Below are positions 36,680 to 45,037 of a stretch of DNA of 64,000 bases, one piece after another. How positions within the stretch are numbered: the stretch's first letter is position 1; each line of letters opens with the position of its first letter. The stretch comes from Verrucomicrobiota bacterium (lineage in GTDB: Bacteria; Verrucomicrobiota; Verrucomicrobiia; Chthoniobacterales; Terrimicrobiaceae): NCBI GenBank assembly GCA_017305195.1, contig JAFKMU010000054.1, forward strand, positions 1 through 64,000. Reading direction: 5' to 3'. The notes under the pieces were generated by a model. The model was not told where the DNA came from, did no database searches, and saw nothing but the letters and a program-made list of their open reading frames with translations. The position numbers and the translations under genes were made by a program.

Positions 36680-37611
36680 TTATCACCCGCATCCACAGCG
36701 GTCCCACGGCGGTCGCCGAGGCGGTGGACCTGCTCAATCGCGGCGAACTCGTCGCCCTGCCCACGGAAACCGTTTACGGACTCGGCTGCGATGCGCTGGC
36801 TCCCCTCGCCTGCGCCAAGGTCTTCCAGGCGAAGGACCGCCCGCTTTACGACCCGTTGATCGTTCATCTGCCGAATCGGGAATGGGCCGATCGCATTGCC
36901 GTTCTTTCTCCTGCCGCCCAAGCCTTGGCGGACGCATTCTGGCCGGGACCGCTCACGCTCGTGCTGCCGCGCAAATCCATCGTTCCTGATCTCGTGACAG
37001 CCGGGCAGAATACCGTGGCGATTCGCTGGAGCGCGCACCCTGTCTTTCAGGAAGTGGCTGAGGAATTTGGCCGCCCGATCGCCGCGCCGAGCGCGAACCG
37101 CTTTGGCCGCATCAGCCCGACCGCGCCCGAGCATGTGCTTTCGGAACTGAACGGACGCATCCGCCTTATCGTGGATGGCGGTCCGTGCAATCACGGCGTG
37201 GAATCCACGATCGTGCTCGTCCAGGAGGATGGGCTGCGCATTTTGCGCCATGGCCCGATCACAGATCGACAGCTGGCCGCGTTTGGTCCTCTCGTCTCAG
37301 GCAATACCGATGTCAGCGCCCCCGGCACGCTGAAAAGCCACTATGCGCCGCGCACTCCGCTGGTTTTCGGCCCAGCCGCTCCGGGCCCCCGCCATGGCCT
37401 GCTAGCCTGGGATTCCTCAGGCGAGGGATTTGCCAAGGTGGAAAGACTCAGTGAATCCGCCAGCCTCGAGGAGGCAGCGACCAACCTCTATGCCGCCATG
37501 CGGAGGCTCGATGAAGCCGGGCTCGATCTGATCGTCGCGGATTCCGTCCCCGAGGAGGGTTTGGGCGTTGCGATCATGGAGCGTTTACGCAAGGCTGCCG
37601 CGCGTGAGTAA
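36676..37611 (+). CDS. tsaC: threonylcarbamoyl-AMP synthase, Sua5 type
   Basis: 311 residues from a TTG overlapping the purE stop (TTGA). YrdC core: [46 protein letters not shown] and [20 protein letters not shown]. After about residue 210 the Sua5 linker [18 protein letters not shown] and a smaller C-terminal domain follow, so this is the two-domain Sua5 form. It makes threonylcarbamoyl-AMP from Thr, bicarbonate and ATP for t6A37 of ANN-decoding tRNAs. Overlaps murJ by 8 bp. Confidence 0.94.
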   Translation: MIITRIHSGPTAVAEAVDLLNRGELVALPTETVYGLGCDALAPLACAKVFQAKDRPLYDPLIVHLPNREWADRIAVLSPAAQALADAFWPGPLTLVLPRKSIVPDLVTAGQNTVAIRWSAHPVFQEVAEEFGRPIAAPSANRFGRISPTAPEHVLSELNGRIRLIVDGGPCNHGVESTIVLVQEDGLRILRHGPITDRQLAAFGPLVSGNTDVSAPGTLKSHYAPRTPLVFGPAAPGPRHGLLAWDSSGEGFAKVERLSESASLEEAATNLYAAMRRLDEAGLDLIVADSVPEEGLGVAIMERLRKAAARE

Positions 37612-39193
37612 CAAGCTCAATACGAAGGCCAGCGGTGTAGTCGCCGTCGCCGTGATGTGCTCGCGCGTGCTCGGGTTGATCCGCGAGATGCTTTTTGCCG
37701 GCTTGTTCGGAGCCAACTTGATGGGCATATTCTTTATAGCCTTTCGAGCTCCCAACCTTTTGCGCGACCTCTTCGCCGAAGGCGCCTTATCGACCGCATT
37801 TATCACCGTTTTTTCCAAAAAAATCGAACGTGAAGGCGACAAATCCGCGTGGGAACTAGCGGGCAAGATGATGACCTTGGCTGTGATCTTCATGAGCCTT
37901 GTCAGCATTCTTGGCATTGTCTTTGCCGATCAATTTATCTGGTTACTGGCCCCTGGGTTAAACCAGGCGGACAGGCATCTCACCGTTCTGCTCACGCAGA
38001 TCATGTATCCTTTCATTCTGCTCGTTTCCCTTGCTGCTTTGGTCATGGGAATGCTGAATGCAAAAAACGTTTTCGGCGTTCCTGCCATGGCTTCGAGCTT
38101 TTTCAATATCGGCTCGATCGTCGGCGGGGCCATCCTGGGATGGTGCCTTGACCCTAAATTTGGAGAAACGGCGTTGATCGGACTCGCGGTTGGCACCCTG
38201 ATCGGCGGCTTTCTTCAACTCGTCATTCAGTTCCCTAGCCTCAAGACAGCGGGCTTCCGGTTCAGACCGGACTTCCGCTGGCGTGATCCTGGTATTCGCA
38301 GCATTCTGGTACTTATGGTCCCTTCAGTGATCGCCGCGAGTGCTGTGCAGATCAACGTTGCGATCAATACGGTTTTCGCTTCATTTTTCAGTACAGGAGC
38401 CATTTCGTGGCTAAGCTACGCCTTTCGCTTCATGCAACTGCCCATAGGCGTCTTTGGCGTGGCTGTGGCAACAATCACTCTCCCGGTGATCTCCCGCATC
38501 GCAGCGTACGAAGATCGCTCCGACTTCGGCCCCACGCTCGGGAAAGCCATGCGTCTCGCGATTTTCCTCACCATGCCTTCTGCGGTTGGACTCTATTTCC
38601 TTGCCGAACCGATCATCGGGATCGTTTACGAACGCGGCAACTTCCATCCCCAAGACACCATGCAGACCGCCATCGCACTTCAGTTTTACTCGATGGGACT
38701 GGTAGCTTATTCCTGTATCAAGGTGCTGTCTCCGGCATTTTACGCCATCGACCGCAAATGGACGCCGATGGTAGTGAGTTTTGCCTCCATTGCAGTGAAC
38801 CTTCTCCTGAATTACATCCTCATCGTCCAATTGAAGTTCGGTCCCAAAGGACTCGCTCTGTCCACCACCGTCGCCGCCACGCTGAACTTCGGCACTCTTT
38901 ACCTCCTAATGCACAGGGAGGCGGGCACGCTGCACACCACGCGCATGATCTCGACCCTCGTTCGCTGTGGCCTGGCCTCGGCGGCGCTCGGTGCGATGGC
39001 CTGGGCGGGACTGCATTACGGGCACCAGTGGATTTACTCGCCGCATCTCCTGATCAAGATCGGCTCCCTCATGTCGCTGATCGCGCTCGCGGCAGCCGGG
39101 TACGTACTCGTTTGTCTGATCTTCCGCGTGGAGGAGGTTTCCTCCGCCTGGAACGCCGTCGGCAGCAAGGTCATGCGACGCCTCCGGCGTTGA
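37604..39193 (+). CDS. murJ: lipid II flippase MurJ
   Basis: 529 residues from the GTG at 37604 ([20 protein letters not shown]). Fourteen or so membrane helices of the MOP superfamily. N-terminal SRVLGLIREMLFAGLFGANL and AFRAPNLLRDLFAEGALSTA match the MurJ signature, with the Arg residues of the substrate cavity; later ERGNFHPQDTMQTAIALQFY. It moves lipid II across the inner membrane for peptidoglycan synthesis. Base composition at the start is lower in G+C than neighbours but the gene is intact. Co-directional with purE and tsaC. Confidence 0.95.
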   Translation: MSNKLNTKASGVVAVAVMCSRVLGLIREMLFAGLFGANLMGIFFIAFRAPNLLRDLFAEGALSTAFITVFSKKIEREGDKSAWELAGKMMTLAVIFMSLVSILGIVFADQFIWLLAPGLNQADRHLTVLLTQIMYPFILLVSLAALVMGMLNAKNVFGVPAMASSFFNIGSIVGGAILGWCLDPKFGETALIGLAVGTLIGGFLQLVIQFPSLKTAGFRFRPDFRWRDPGIRSILVLMVPSVIAASAVQINVAINTVFASFFSTGAISWLSYAFRFMQLPIGVFGVAVATITLPVISRIAAYEDRSDFGPTLGKAMRLAIFLTMPSAVGLYFLAEPIIGIVYERGNFHPQDTMQTAIALQFYSMGLVAYSCIKVLSPAFYAIDRKWTPMVVSFASIAVNLLLNYILIVQLKFGPKGLALSTTVAATLNFGTLYLLMHREAGTLHTTRMISTLVRCGLASAALGAMAWAGLHYGHQWIYSPHLLIKIGSLMSLIALAAAGYVLVCLIFRVEEVSSAWNAVGSKVMRRLRR

Positions 39194-39262
39194 CCCGGCG
39201 CGAATTTTTTCCAAAAAGGCATTAAGAAAAATCCGGCCCGTGCGTTGACCGGATAGAAACCC

Positions 39263-39772
39263 ATGTCTCCGGAAGAAATCATCGACCACGCTCTGGAGCG
39301 CTACGAACGCCCCCTCATCAGCTATGCCAAGGGCATAACAGGTGACCTGGAATCCGCCCGCGATGCGGTGCAGGAGACCTTTCTGCGCTTGAGCAGACAG
39401 GACGTGCGAGCGCTGGAAAAACGCCTCGCCCCCTGGCTGTTCTTCGTTTGCCGCAATTGCGCGCTCGATCACCAGCGAAAGGTCCTGCGCTTCCCGGACG
39501 GCGCGCTCAGCGAAGAGCAGCCGTCGGATGCCCCCTCTCCCTCCGCCGAGGTCTCGGCCAGCGAGGACGGGCTGCTTCTCAAGAAACTCGTCTCCCAACT
39601 CCCTCCCCAGCAACGCGAGCTCATCCAACTGAAATTTGACGCCGGACTCAGCTACAAGGAAATGAGCGAGGCCACCCGCATGAGCATTTCCAACGTGGGC
39701 GTCCAACTCCACACCGCGATCCAAACCCTCCGCAAACTCTGGAACCGCGAAAACACGGAGGCCGTATCATGA
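39263..39772 (+). CDS. ECF-type RNA polymerase sigma factor
   Basis: 169 residues. Region 2 occupies about 10-75 (YERPLISYAKGITGDLESAR, DAVQETFLRLSRQD, LAPWLFFVCRNCALDHQRK) and region 4 about 105-160 (SQLPPQQRELIQLKFDAGLS, YKEMSEATRMSISNVGVQLH). No region 1 or 3, so ECF type. The adjacent overlapping gene encodes an N-terminal anti-sigma-like region in a membrane protein with a VWA domain, so this sigma factor is probably held by it. Target promoters unknown. Confidence 0.94.
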   Translation: MSPEEIIDHALERYERPLISYAKGITGDLESARDAVQETFLRLSRQDVRALEKRLAPWLFFVCRNCALDHQRKVLRFPDGALSEEQPSDAPSPSAEVSASEDGLLLKKLVSQLPPQQRELIQLKFDAGLSYKEMSEATRMSISNVGVQLHTAIQTLRKLWNRENTEAVS

Positions 39773-42054
39773 AGACCGAAGATTTCCGCATCACCCAATA
39801 CGCCCTCGGCGAACTCCACGGTAAAGACCGCGAGGAGTTCGAGCGCGAACTCGCCGCCAGCGAGGAACTGCAACGCGAACTGGAACAGACGATCGCCCTG
39901 TGCGACCGGCTGACCGAATTGCCAAAAGACGAAGACACCCTGACGGATCGCCAGCGTGAAAGCCTGCGCAATGCCTGCGCCATCGAATGCACGAACAGAA
40001 GGCAACGTCAGATCGTTCAGAGGGTCCTCGCCTATGCCGCGCTGGTCATGGGAGGAATCATCCTGGCGACAATGGCTCTGCCCGCCGTAAGCAGTTCGCT
40101 TTCCCAACCCTCACAAGCCATGCTGGCCCAGCTTGAGGCTCGGCGAGAAAGAAAGGCCGAGGAGGTCCAGATTGCTGCGGAAAAGCCGCAAACGATGGTG
40201 GCGGCGGCCGCTACTCCCCCCGCTCTCGGTGACGTCGCCAAAACAGGTCCCGCGACCGATACGCCAGCGGAACAGACAAAGAGTGATTTACTCGCCTTGG
40301 CTCTGAGTGCCAATAATCTGCAGGTTCAGGAACTTGAGCAAAGCGACAAGAAGCTCCTCGCTGACGGCTCTGCTTCGACTGCAGCCATAATGTCGATAGC
40401 AGCGCCCTCAGCTCCAGCATCGACGATGACAGCAGCTCCTGGCAGCCTTGAGAAGACGAAGCAAGCCGTCAGCGGAGATATCCCGATAGCTGGGCGTCTC
40501 TTCGCTTCTCAGGCACCCGCGACGCGAGAAGCGGCGAAAGAGCGACTGGATGGTCGAGCCGGGGCATTCCGCGATGAAGATCAGTCCAGGCAGCGTGCCA
40601 TCAACGAAGCACGAGGGACGTTCAACACCGAAGCCTACGATGCCATAGAGGACAATCCGTTCCGCGAGACCAAGGGCAACGAACTGTCGACCTTCTCGAT
40701 CGATGTGGACACGGCGAGCTATGCCAATGTCCGCCGCTTCCTCCAAAGCGAGCAACTGCCGCCCGCCGGAGCCGTGCGCATCGAGGAGCTGGTGAATTAC
40801 TTCGGCTACAACTACCCGCAGCCTACCAACGGCCAGCCGTTCTCCGTCAATGTGGAAGTGAGCAAGGCTCCATGGGCTCCGCAGCATGAACTCGTCCGCA
40901 TCGCCCTGAAGGGGCAGGAAATTCCCAAGGGCGACAGAGGCCCGGCGAATCTGGTGTTTCTCATCGACGTGTCGGGTTCCATGCAGCCGGAGAACAAGCT
41001 GCCCCTCCTCAAGCGCAGCCTGAAAGCCCTGGTCGAGAACCTCGCCCCGGATGATCGCGTGGCCATCGTTGTTTACGCAGGCTCCAGCGGACTCGTATTG
41101 CCTTCCACCCCGGGCAAGGAAAAGACTCGCATCCTCGAGGCGCTCGACAATCTGGCGGCGGGCGGATCGACCAATGGAGCGCAAGGGATCACCCTCGCCT
41201 ACCAGACGGCCCGCGAGAATTTCCTCAAGGGAGGCAACAACCGCGTGATCCTCTGCACGGACGGCGACTTCAATGTCGGCGTGACCAACCAGAGCGACCT
41301 GACCACCCTCATTGAACGCGAGCGCGCCTCGGGCGTCTTTCTCTCCGTCCTTGGCTTCGGCGAGGGCAACCTGAAGGACTCCACCATGGAGAAGCTCGCG
41401 GACAAGGGCAACGGCAACTACGCCTACATCGACTCCTTCAGCGAAGGCCGCAAGGTGCTCGTCGAGCAGATGAACTCCACCCTCTTCACCATCGCCAAGG
41501 ATGTGAAGGTGCAGGTGGAATTCAATCCCGCCCAAGTCGCCGGATACCGCCTCATCGGGTACGAGAACCGCATCCTCGCCAAGGAGGACTTCAACGATGA
41601 TCGCAAGGACGCAGGCGAGATCGGAGCAGGCCATACCGTCACCGCTCTTTACGAAGTGGTGCCCGCCGGCCAGCCCCTGCCCAATCGCCCGAGCGTTGAT
41701 CCCTTGAAATACTCCGAACCGTCACCGACAGCGGAGATCGACAGAAAAGCCTCGGGCGAACTCCTGACCGTGAAGCTCCGCTACAAGGCCCCGGATGGTG
41801 ACACGAGCAAGCTCATCGAGGTGCCGGTGAAAAACACCCCGGTAGCGTTTGACGAAGCCAGCCCGGACTTCCAATTCGCCGCCGCCGTCGCCGCCTTCGG
41901 CATGAAGCTGCGGAACTCTCCCTACGCAGGAGACCTCTCCTGGAGCGACATCCAGAAGATCGCCCGCCGCAACCTGGGCGAAGACCCGGGCAGCTATCGC
42001 GCAGAGTTTCTCACTCTGATCGAAAAGGCCGCCCGGCTGCAGTCGGGCAAATAA
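39769..42054 (+). CDS. anti-sigma-like / YfbK-type von Willebrand factor A fusion, membrane protein
   Basis: 761 residues, overlapping the sigma factor stop (ATGA). Residues 1-80 (ITQYALGELHGKDREEFERE) resemble cytoplasmic anti-sigma regions but lack a zinc HCC motif. A helix at about 87-108 crosses the membrane; a long Ala/Ser/Pro-rich periplasmic linker follows. From about 300 comes the YfbK N-terminal block (STFSIDVDTASYANVRRFLQ), then a VWA domain with a complete metal site: DVSGS at 400-404, the Thr in GGSTNGAQGI and TDGDFNVG. A DUF3520-type C-terminus ends the chain. The fusion implies that an event sensed by the periplasmic VWA domain controls the sigma factor; that is inference. Confidence 0.88.
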   Translation: MKTEDFRITQYALGELHGKDREEFERELAASEELQRELEQTIALCDRLTELPKDEDTLTDRQRESLRNACAIECTNRRQRQIVQRVLAYAALVMGGIILATMALPAVSSSLSQPSQAMLAQLEARRERKAEEVQIAAEKPQTMVAAAATPPALGDVAKTGPATDTPAEQTKSDLLALALSANNLQVQELEQSDKKLLADGSASTAAIMSIAAPSAPASTMTAAPGSLEKTKQAVSGDIPIAGRLFASQAPATREAAKERLDGRAGAFRDEDQSRQRAINEARGTFNTEAYDAIEDNPFRETKGNELSTFSIDVDTASYANVRRFLQSEQLPPAGAVRIEELVNYFGYNYPQPTNGQPFSVNVEVSKAPWAPQHELVRIALKGQEIPKGDRGPANLVFLIDVSGSMQPENKLPLLKRSLKALVENLAPDDRVAIVVYAGSSGLVLPSTPGKEKTRILEALDNLAAGGSTNGAQGITLAYQTARENFLKGGNNRVILCTDGDFNVGVTNQSDLTTLIERERASGVFLSVLGFGEGNLKDSTMEKLADKGNGNYAYIDSFSEGRKVLVEQMNSTLFTIAKDVKVQVEFNPAQVAGYRLIGYENRILAKEDFNDDRKDAGEIGAGHTVTALYEVVPAGQPLPNRPSVDPLKYSEPSPTAEIDRKASGELLTVKLRYKAPDGDTSKLIEVPVKNTPVAFDEASPDFQFAAAVAAFGMKLRNSPYAGDLSWSDIQKIARRNLGEDPGSYRAEFLTLIEKAARLQSGK

Positions 42055-42077
42055 CCTACTTTTGCACTTTGGATTTC

Positions 42078-42187
42078 CGTAGGGCCGGCATCCTGCCGGC
42101 CTGCGAGAATCGCTTGCGAAAGTTCCGATCGTTCCCGCTTCGGTTGCAGCTTACCCTGCGAGCAGGCTGCAAGATGTCAGCCCTACG
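42078..42187. repeat. 110-bp inverted-repeat element (MITE/REP-like)
   Basis: Ends are imperfect inverted repeats of about 25 bp: left CGTAGGGCCGGCATCCTGCC, right (reverse complement) CGTAGGGCTGACATCTTGCA, both followed by GCCTGC-type sequence. The left arm also holds its own small palindrome GCCGGC-ATCCT-GCCGGC. It fills the gap between two converging genes, ending two bases before the tag stop codon. Confidence 0.75.
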
Positions 42188-42188
42188 T

Positions 42189-42764
42189 TCACCCGAGCTT
42201 GGCCACCACGCGGTAGCGCGGGCAAGTTACCAGGTGGTCATTGACCATCCCGACCGCCTGCATGAAGGCATAGCAGATCGTGCTGCCGACGAATTTGAAG
42301 CCGCGTTTCTTGAGATCCTTGCTCATCGCGTCGGACTCCGGCGTGCTCGCCTGTGCATCGCGGAGGCTCTCCAGCTTGTTCTGGATCGGCTTGTTTCCGA
42401 CAAAGCTCCACAGGTGCTCACTAAAGGAAACGCCCTGCTTCTGCATCTCCAGATACAAGCGGGCGTTCTCGACCACGGCATGGATTTTCAGCCGGTTCCG
42501 TACGATCCCGGGATCAGCCATGAGCCGGGCCACATCCTGGTCTGTGTATTTGACGATGCGCTTGGGATCGAAATTGTGAAACGCCTTGCGGTATGTCTCG
42601 CGCTTCTTCAGCACAGTGATCCAGCTCAGACCGGCCTGAGCGCCCTCGAGATTGAGCATTTCAAAGAGGACGCGATCATCTCGCACCGGGACGCCCCATT
42701 CCTCATCGTGATACGCCTCGTAAATCTCAGAACCCAGACACCAGGGGCAACGCTTCTCGGACAT
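42189..42764 (-). CDS. tag: DNA-3-methyladenine glycosylase I
   Basis: 191 residues. N-terminal RCPWCLGSEIYEAYHDEEWG, EMLNLEGAQAGLSWITVLKK, FVGSTICYAFMQAVGMVNDH and the closing LVTCPRY match Tag; Cys/His residues at both ends bind the structural zinc. It removes 3-methyladenine from alkylated DNA, starting base-excision repair. It seems monocistronic or shared with the adenosyltransferase gene upstream (21 bp away, same strand). Its 3' end abuts the inverted-repeat element. Confidence 0.96.
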   Translation of the reverse strand: MSEKRCPWCLGSEIYEAYHDEEWGVPVRDDRVLFEMLNLEGAQAGLSWITVLKKRETYRKAFHNFDPKRIVKYTDQDVARLMADPGIVRNRLKIHAVVENARLYLEMQKQGVSFSEHLWSFVGNKPIQNKLESLRDAQASTPESDAMSKDLKKRGFKFVGSTICYAFMQAVGMVNDHLVTCPRYRVVAKLG

Positions 42765-42785
42765 GCCAGGAGTTTGCCTCGAAGC

Positions 42786-43322
42786 TTACTTCGCAGACCA
42801 GAGGATTTCGTCTGTGCCCGACACTTTGTTTTCATATCGGGCGAGGGTAAAGAGCAGATCGGAAAAACGGTTGATCAGGCAAATCAGCACGGGAGGAACC
42901 GGGTGATCGAGGGCCAGTTGAGTCAGCCTCCGCTCCGCCCGCCGGCAGACGGTACGGCTGAGGTGAAGCTGCGCCGCTCCCGCACTGCCGCCGGGAAGGA
43001 CGAAATTCCTTAGTGGCGGCAACTCCGCCGTGAGCCGATCCATCTCACCTTCCATCCAGGCGACGCGTTCCTCACCGACACTCATCCCGCCGACACCCTT
43101 GGGATCGGCCAGCACGGCGGCAACCTGAAACAGCAGGTCCTGGAGACAAGGCAGCAATTTCCAGGAGGCATCCGAGACCGCCGCATTCCGGGCGAGTCCT
43201 AGCGAGGCATTGAGTTCATCCACCTCGCCAATGACCTCGATGAGCAGGTCGGCCTTGGACAGGCGCGCACCGCCGATGATTCCCGTCGTCCCGTCGTCTC
43301 CCGTGCGGGTGTAGATCTTCAT
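42786..43322 (-). CDS. cob(I)alamin adenosyltransferase, PduO type
   Basis: 178 residues from the ATG at 43320-43322 (MKIYTRTGDDGTTGIIGGAR, the ATP-binding N-terminus of PduO-type enzymes). GEVDELNASLGLARN and the C-terminal LNPAR-equivalent helix bundle with CRRAERRLTQLALDH and RFSDLLFTLARYENK follow. It transfers adenosyl from ATP to cob(I)alamin, making coenzyme B12. No other cobalamin genes are in the window, so it may serve salvage. A longer upstream frame was rejected because the family begins here. Confidence 0.95.
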   Translation of the reverse strand: MKIYTRTGDDGTTGIIGGARLSKADLLIEVIGEVDELNASLGLARNAAVSDASWKLLPCLQDLLFQVAAVLADPKGVGGMSVGEERVAWMEGEMDRLTAELPPLRNFVLPGGSAGAAQLHLSRTVCRRAERRLTQLALDHPVPPVLICLINRFSDLLFTLARYENKVSGTDEILWSAK

Positions 43323-43461
43323 GGCCGACAAGATGGCTGGGTCTGCGGCAAGGGCGAGCCCGAATTCCACAAGCAGGAAATCTCCCTGATGCACACCTCA
43401 GTAAAATCCGCCGCAAATCTCCTTGTTTCCCTTGAGGATTCCCCGCAACGTCCCTTCCGTT

Positions 43462-44988
43462 GTGAGATTCCTTTTCACCCTGGGGGCGGTTGCCACCCTT
43501 GCTGCTTCCACTGCATTTGCCCAATCCGACACATTCGAGGAGATCGAGAAAAAAGCCCTGGCCTTGAGCATGCGGCCCTTTGAGCCGCTCGACCGCCAGA
43601 TCCCCGACGCTGCGGCCAGTATGAGCTACAGCGACTATCGCGCAATCGCCTTCGATCGGGACAAGGCGATATGGCGCGACACCGACCTCAGATTTCGGAT
43701 CGAGACTTTTTTCCGAGCGTTTCTCTATCCGGAGAAAATCCAGATCAACACCGTCGGGCGCAATGGCAGCATCCAGCCGCTCGCTTACTCCTCCCTGCTC
43801 TTCAAGGTCACGGAAGGCAGCGGCAAAGTGCCCAAGGTGTCGCCCGATTACGGGTTCGCCGGGATGCGCCTGCTCTACGAGTTTCCCTATCCGCGCAGTT
43901 GGGAGGAGCTCGTGGTATTCCAGGGAGCGAGTTACTTTCGATTTCCTGCGCCCCGTCAGATTTTCGGCCTGTCCGCCAGAGGCATAGCGATCAATACCGC
44001 CGAGCCGAAAGCTCCGGAGGAATTTCCCGCCTTTCGCGAACTCTGGGTAGTTGAACCCGAGGTCGGGGCAAAGGAGATCACCGTCTACGCCCTGCTCGAT
44101 GGCCCCTCGGTCACCGGAGCGTACCAGTTCATCATCAAGCCCCTGGCCCGCACGACCGAGGCCGAGGTCAAAGCCACGCTCTACTTTCGCCAGCAGGCCG
44201 AGCGGGTCGGCTATGCACCGATCACGAGCATGTTCTGGTATGGTGAGAATAACTACCGGAAGTTCCCCGACTACCGGCCCGAGGTACATGACTCGGACGG
44301 CCTTCTCGTTCTCGACTCTTACGGCACGCGTATCTGGCGGCCTTTGCAGACAGTGACGAAGGACCTCGTCGATGTCTTTGCCCTGCCCAAGTCCCCGCAG
44401 GGCTTTGGCCTGCTCCAGCGGGATCGCGAATACTCCAGTTCGGTCGACACCCGGGCGATCTATCACCGACGCCCGTCGCTCTGGGTGGAGCCGATCGGGG
44501 ATTGGAATGACGGCTCGATCGTGCTCTGGCAGATCCCGACGGCCGACGAATACCACGACAATATCGTCACGTACTGGATGCCCAAAACTCCGCCAAAGGC
44601 CGGAGAAAAGCATAGCATCCGCTATCGCCTCACCTCGACCGCTCAGGATCCGCCGGGAGTTTCCACCGAGGGGCAGGTCAAGGCCACCTACATCATGTCT
44701 TCCTACGGCCGCAAAGACGAATACATCGTCATGGTCGACTTCGCCTGGAATGGCAATACGCCAGCACCATTTGCCGAGGGGGAGGTCCCCGGCGTGGACA
44801 TCACGGTGGACAATGCCAAAGTCCTCAGCCACAGCGTCACCCCCAACCCGGACGGCAAGTCGTGGAGGCTCTTCACCGACGTGAAGTTTCCCTCGGAAAA
44901 TATGAATGCCGTCCTGCGGTATCGCCTGAAGGGTCCCAAGGGCTGGAACAGCGAGGAATGGACGTACACATTTGTGCCGCAGGAATAG
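43462..44988 (+). CDS. opgG: periplasmic glucan biosynthesis protein OpgG/MdoG
   Basis: About 508 residues from the GTG at 43462, followed by a signal peptide RFLFTLGAVATLAASTAFA; an in-frame TTG at 43423 is an alternative. OpgG hallmarks: DYRAIAFDRDKAIWRDTDLR, RFPAPRQIFGLSARGIAINT, FWYGENNYRKFPDYRPEVHD, SDGLLVLDSYGTRIWRPLQ. The enzyme family acts in the periplasm on osmoregulated glucans (OPGs). No opgH glucosyltransferase is adjacent, unlike the usual opgGH pair. zwf follows on the same strand after 49 bp. Confidence 0.93.
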   Translation: MRFLFTLGAVATLAASTAFAQSDTFEEIEKKALALSMRPFEPLDRQIPDAAASMSYSDYRAIAFDRDKAIWRDTDLRFRIETFFRAFLYPEKIQINTVGRNGSIQPLAYSSLLFKVTEGSGKVPKVSPDYGFAGMRLLYEFPYPRSWEELVVFQGASYFRFPAPRQIFGLSARGIAINTAEPKAPEEFPAFRELWVVEPEVGAKEITVYALLDGPSVTGAYQFIIKPLARTTEAEVKATLYFRQQAERVGYAPITSMFWYGENNYRKFPDYRPEVHDSDGLLVLDSYGTRIWRPLQTVTKDLVDVFALPKSPQGFGLLQRDREYSSSVDTRAIYHRRPSLWVEPIGDWNDGSIVLWQIPTADEYHDNIVTYWMPKTPPKAGEKHSIRYRLTSTAQDPPGVSTEGQVKATYIMSSYGRKDEYIVMVDFAWNGNTPAPFAEGEVPGVDITVDNAKVLSHSVTPNPDGKSWRLFTDVKFPSENMNAVLRYRLKGPKGWNSEEWTYTFVPQE

Positions 44989-45037
44989 CCGTTCCGGCCT
45001 TGTGCGCGGCCCGGAATCTGTCTTAATCGGCTCTGCC

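Noticed and set aside
42078..42187. Inverted-repeat element considered as a simple terminator
   Set aside because: The ends are 60 bases apart with no T-tract; the size and end symmetry fit a dispersed element better, although it may aid termination.
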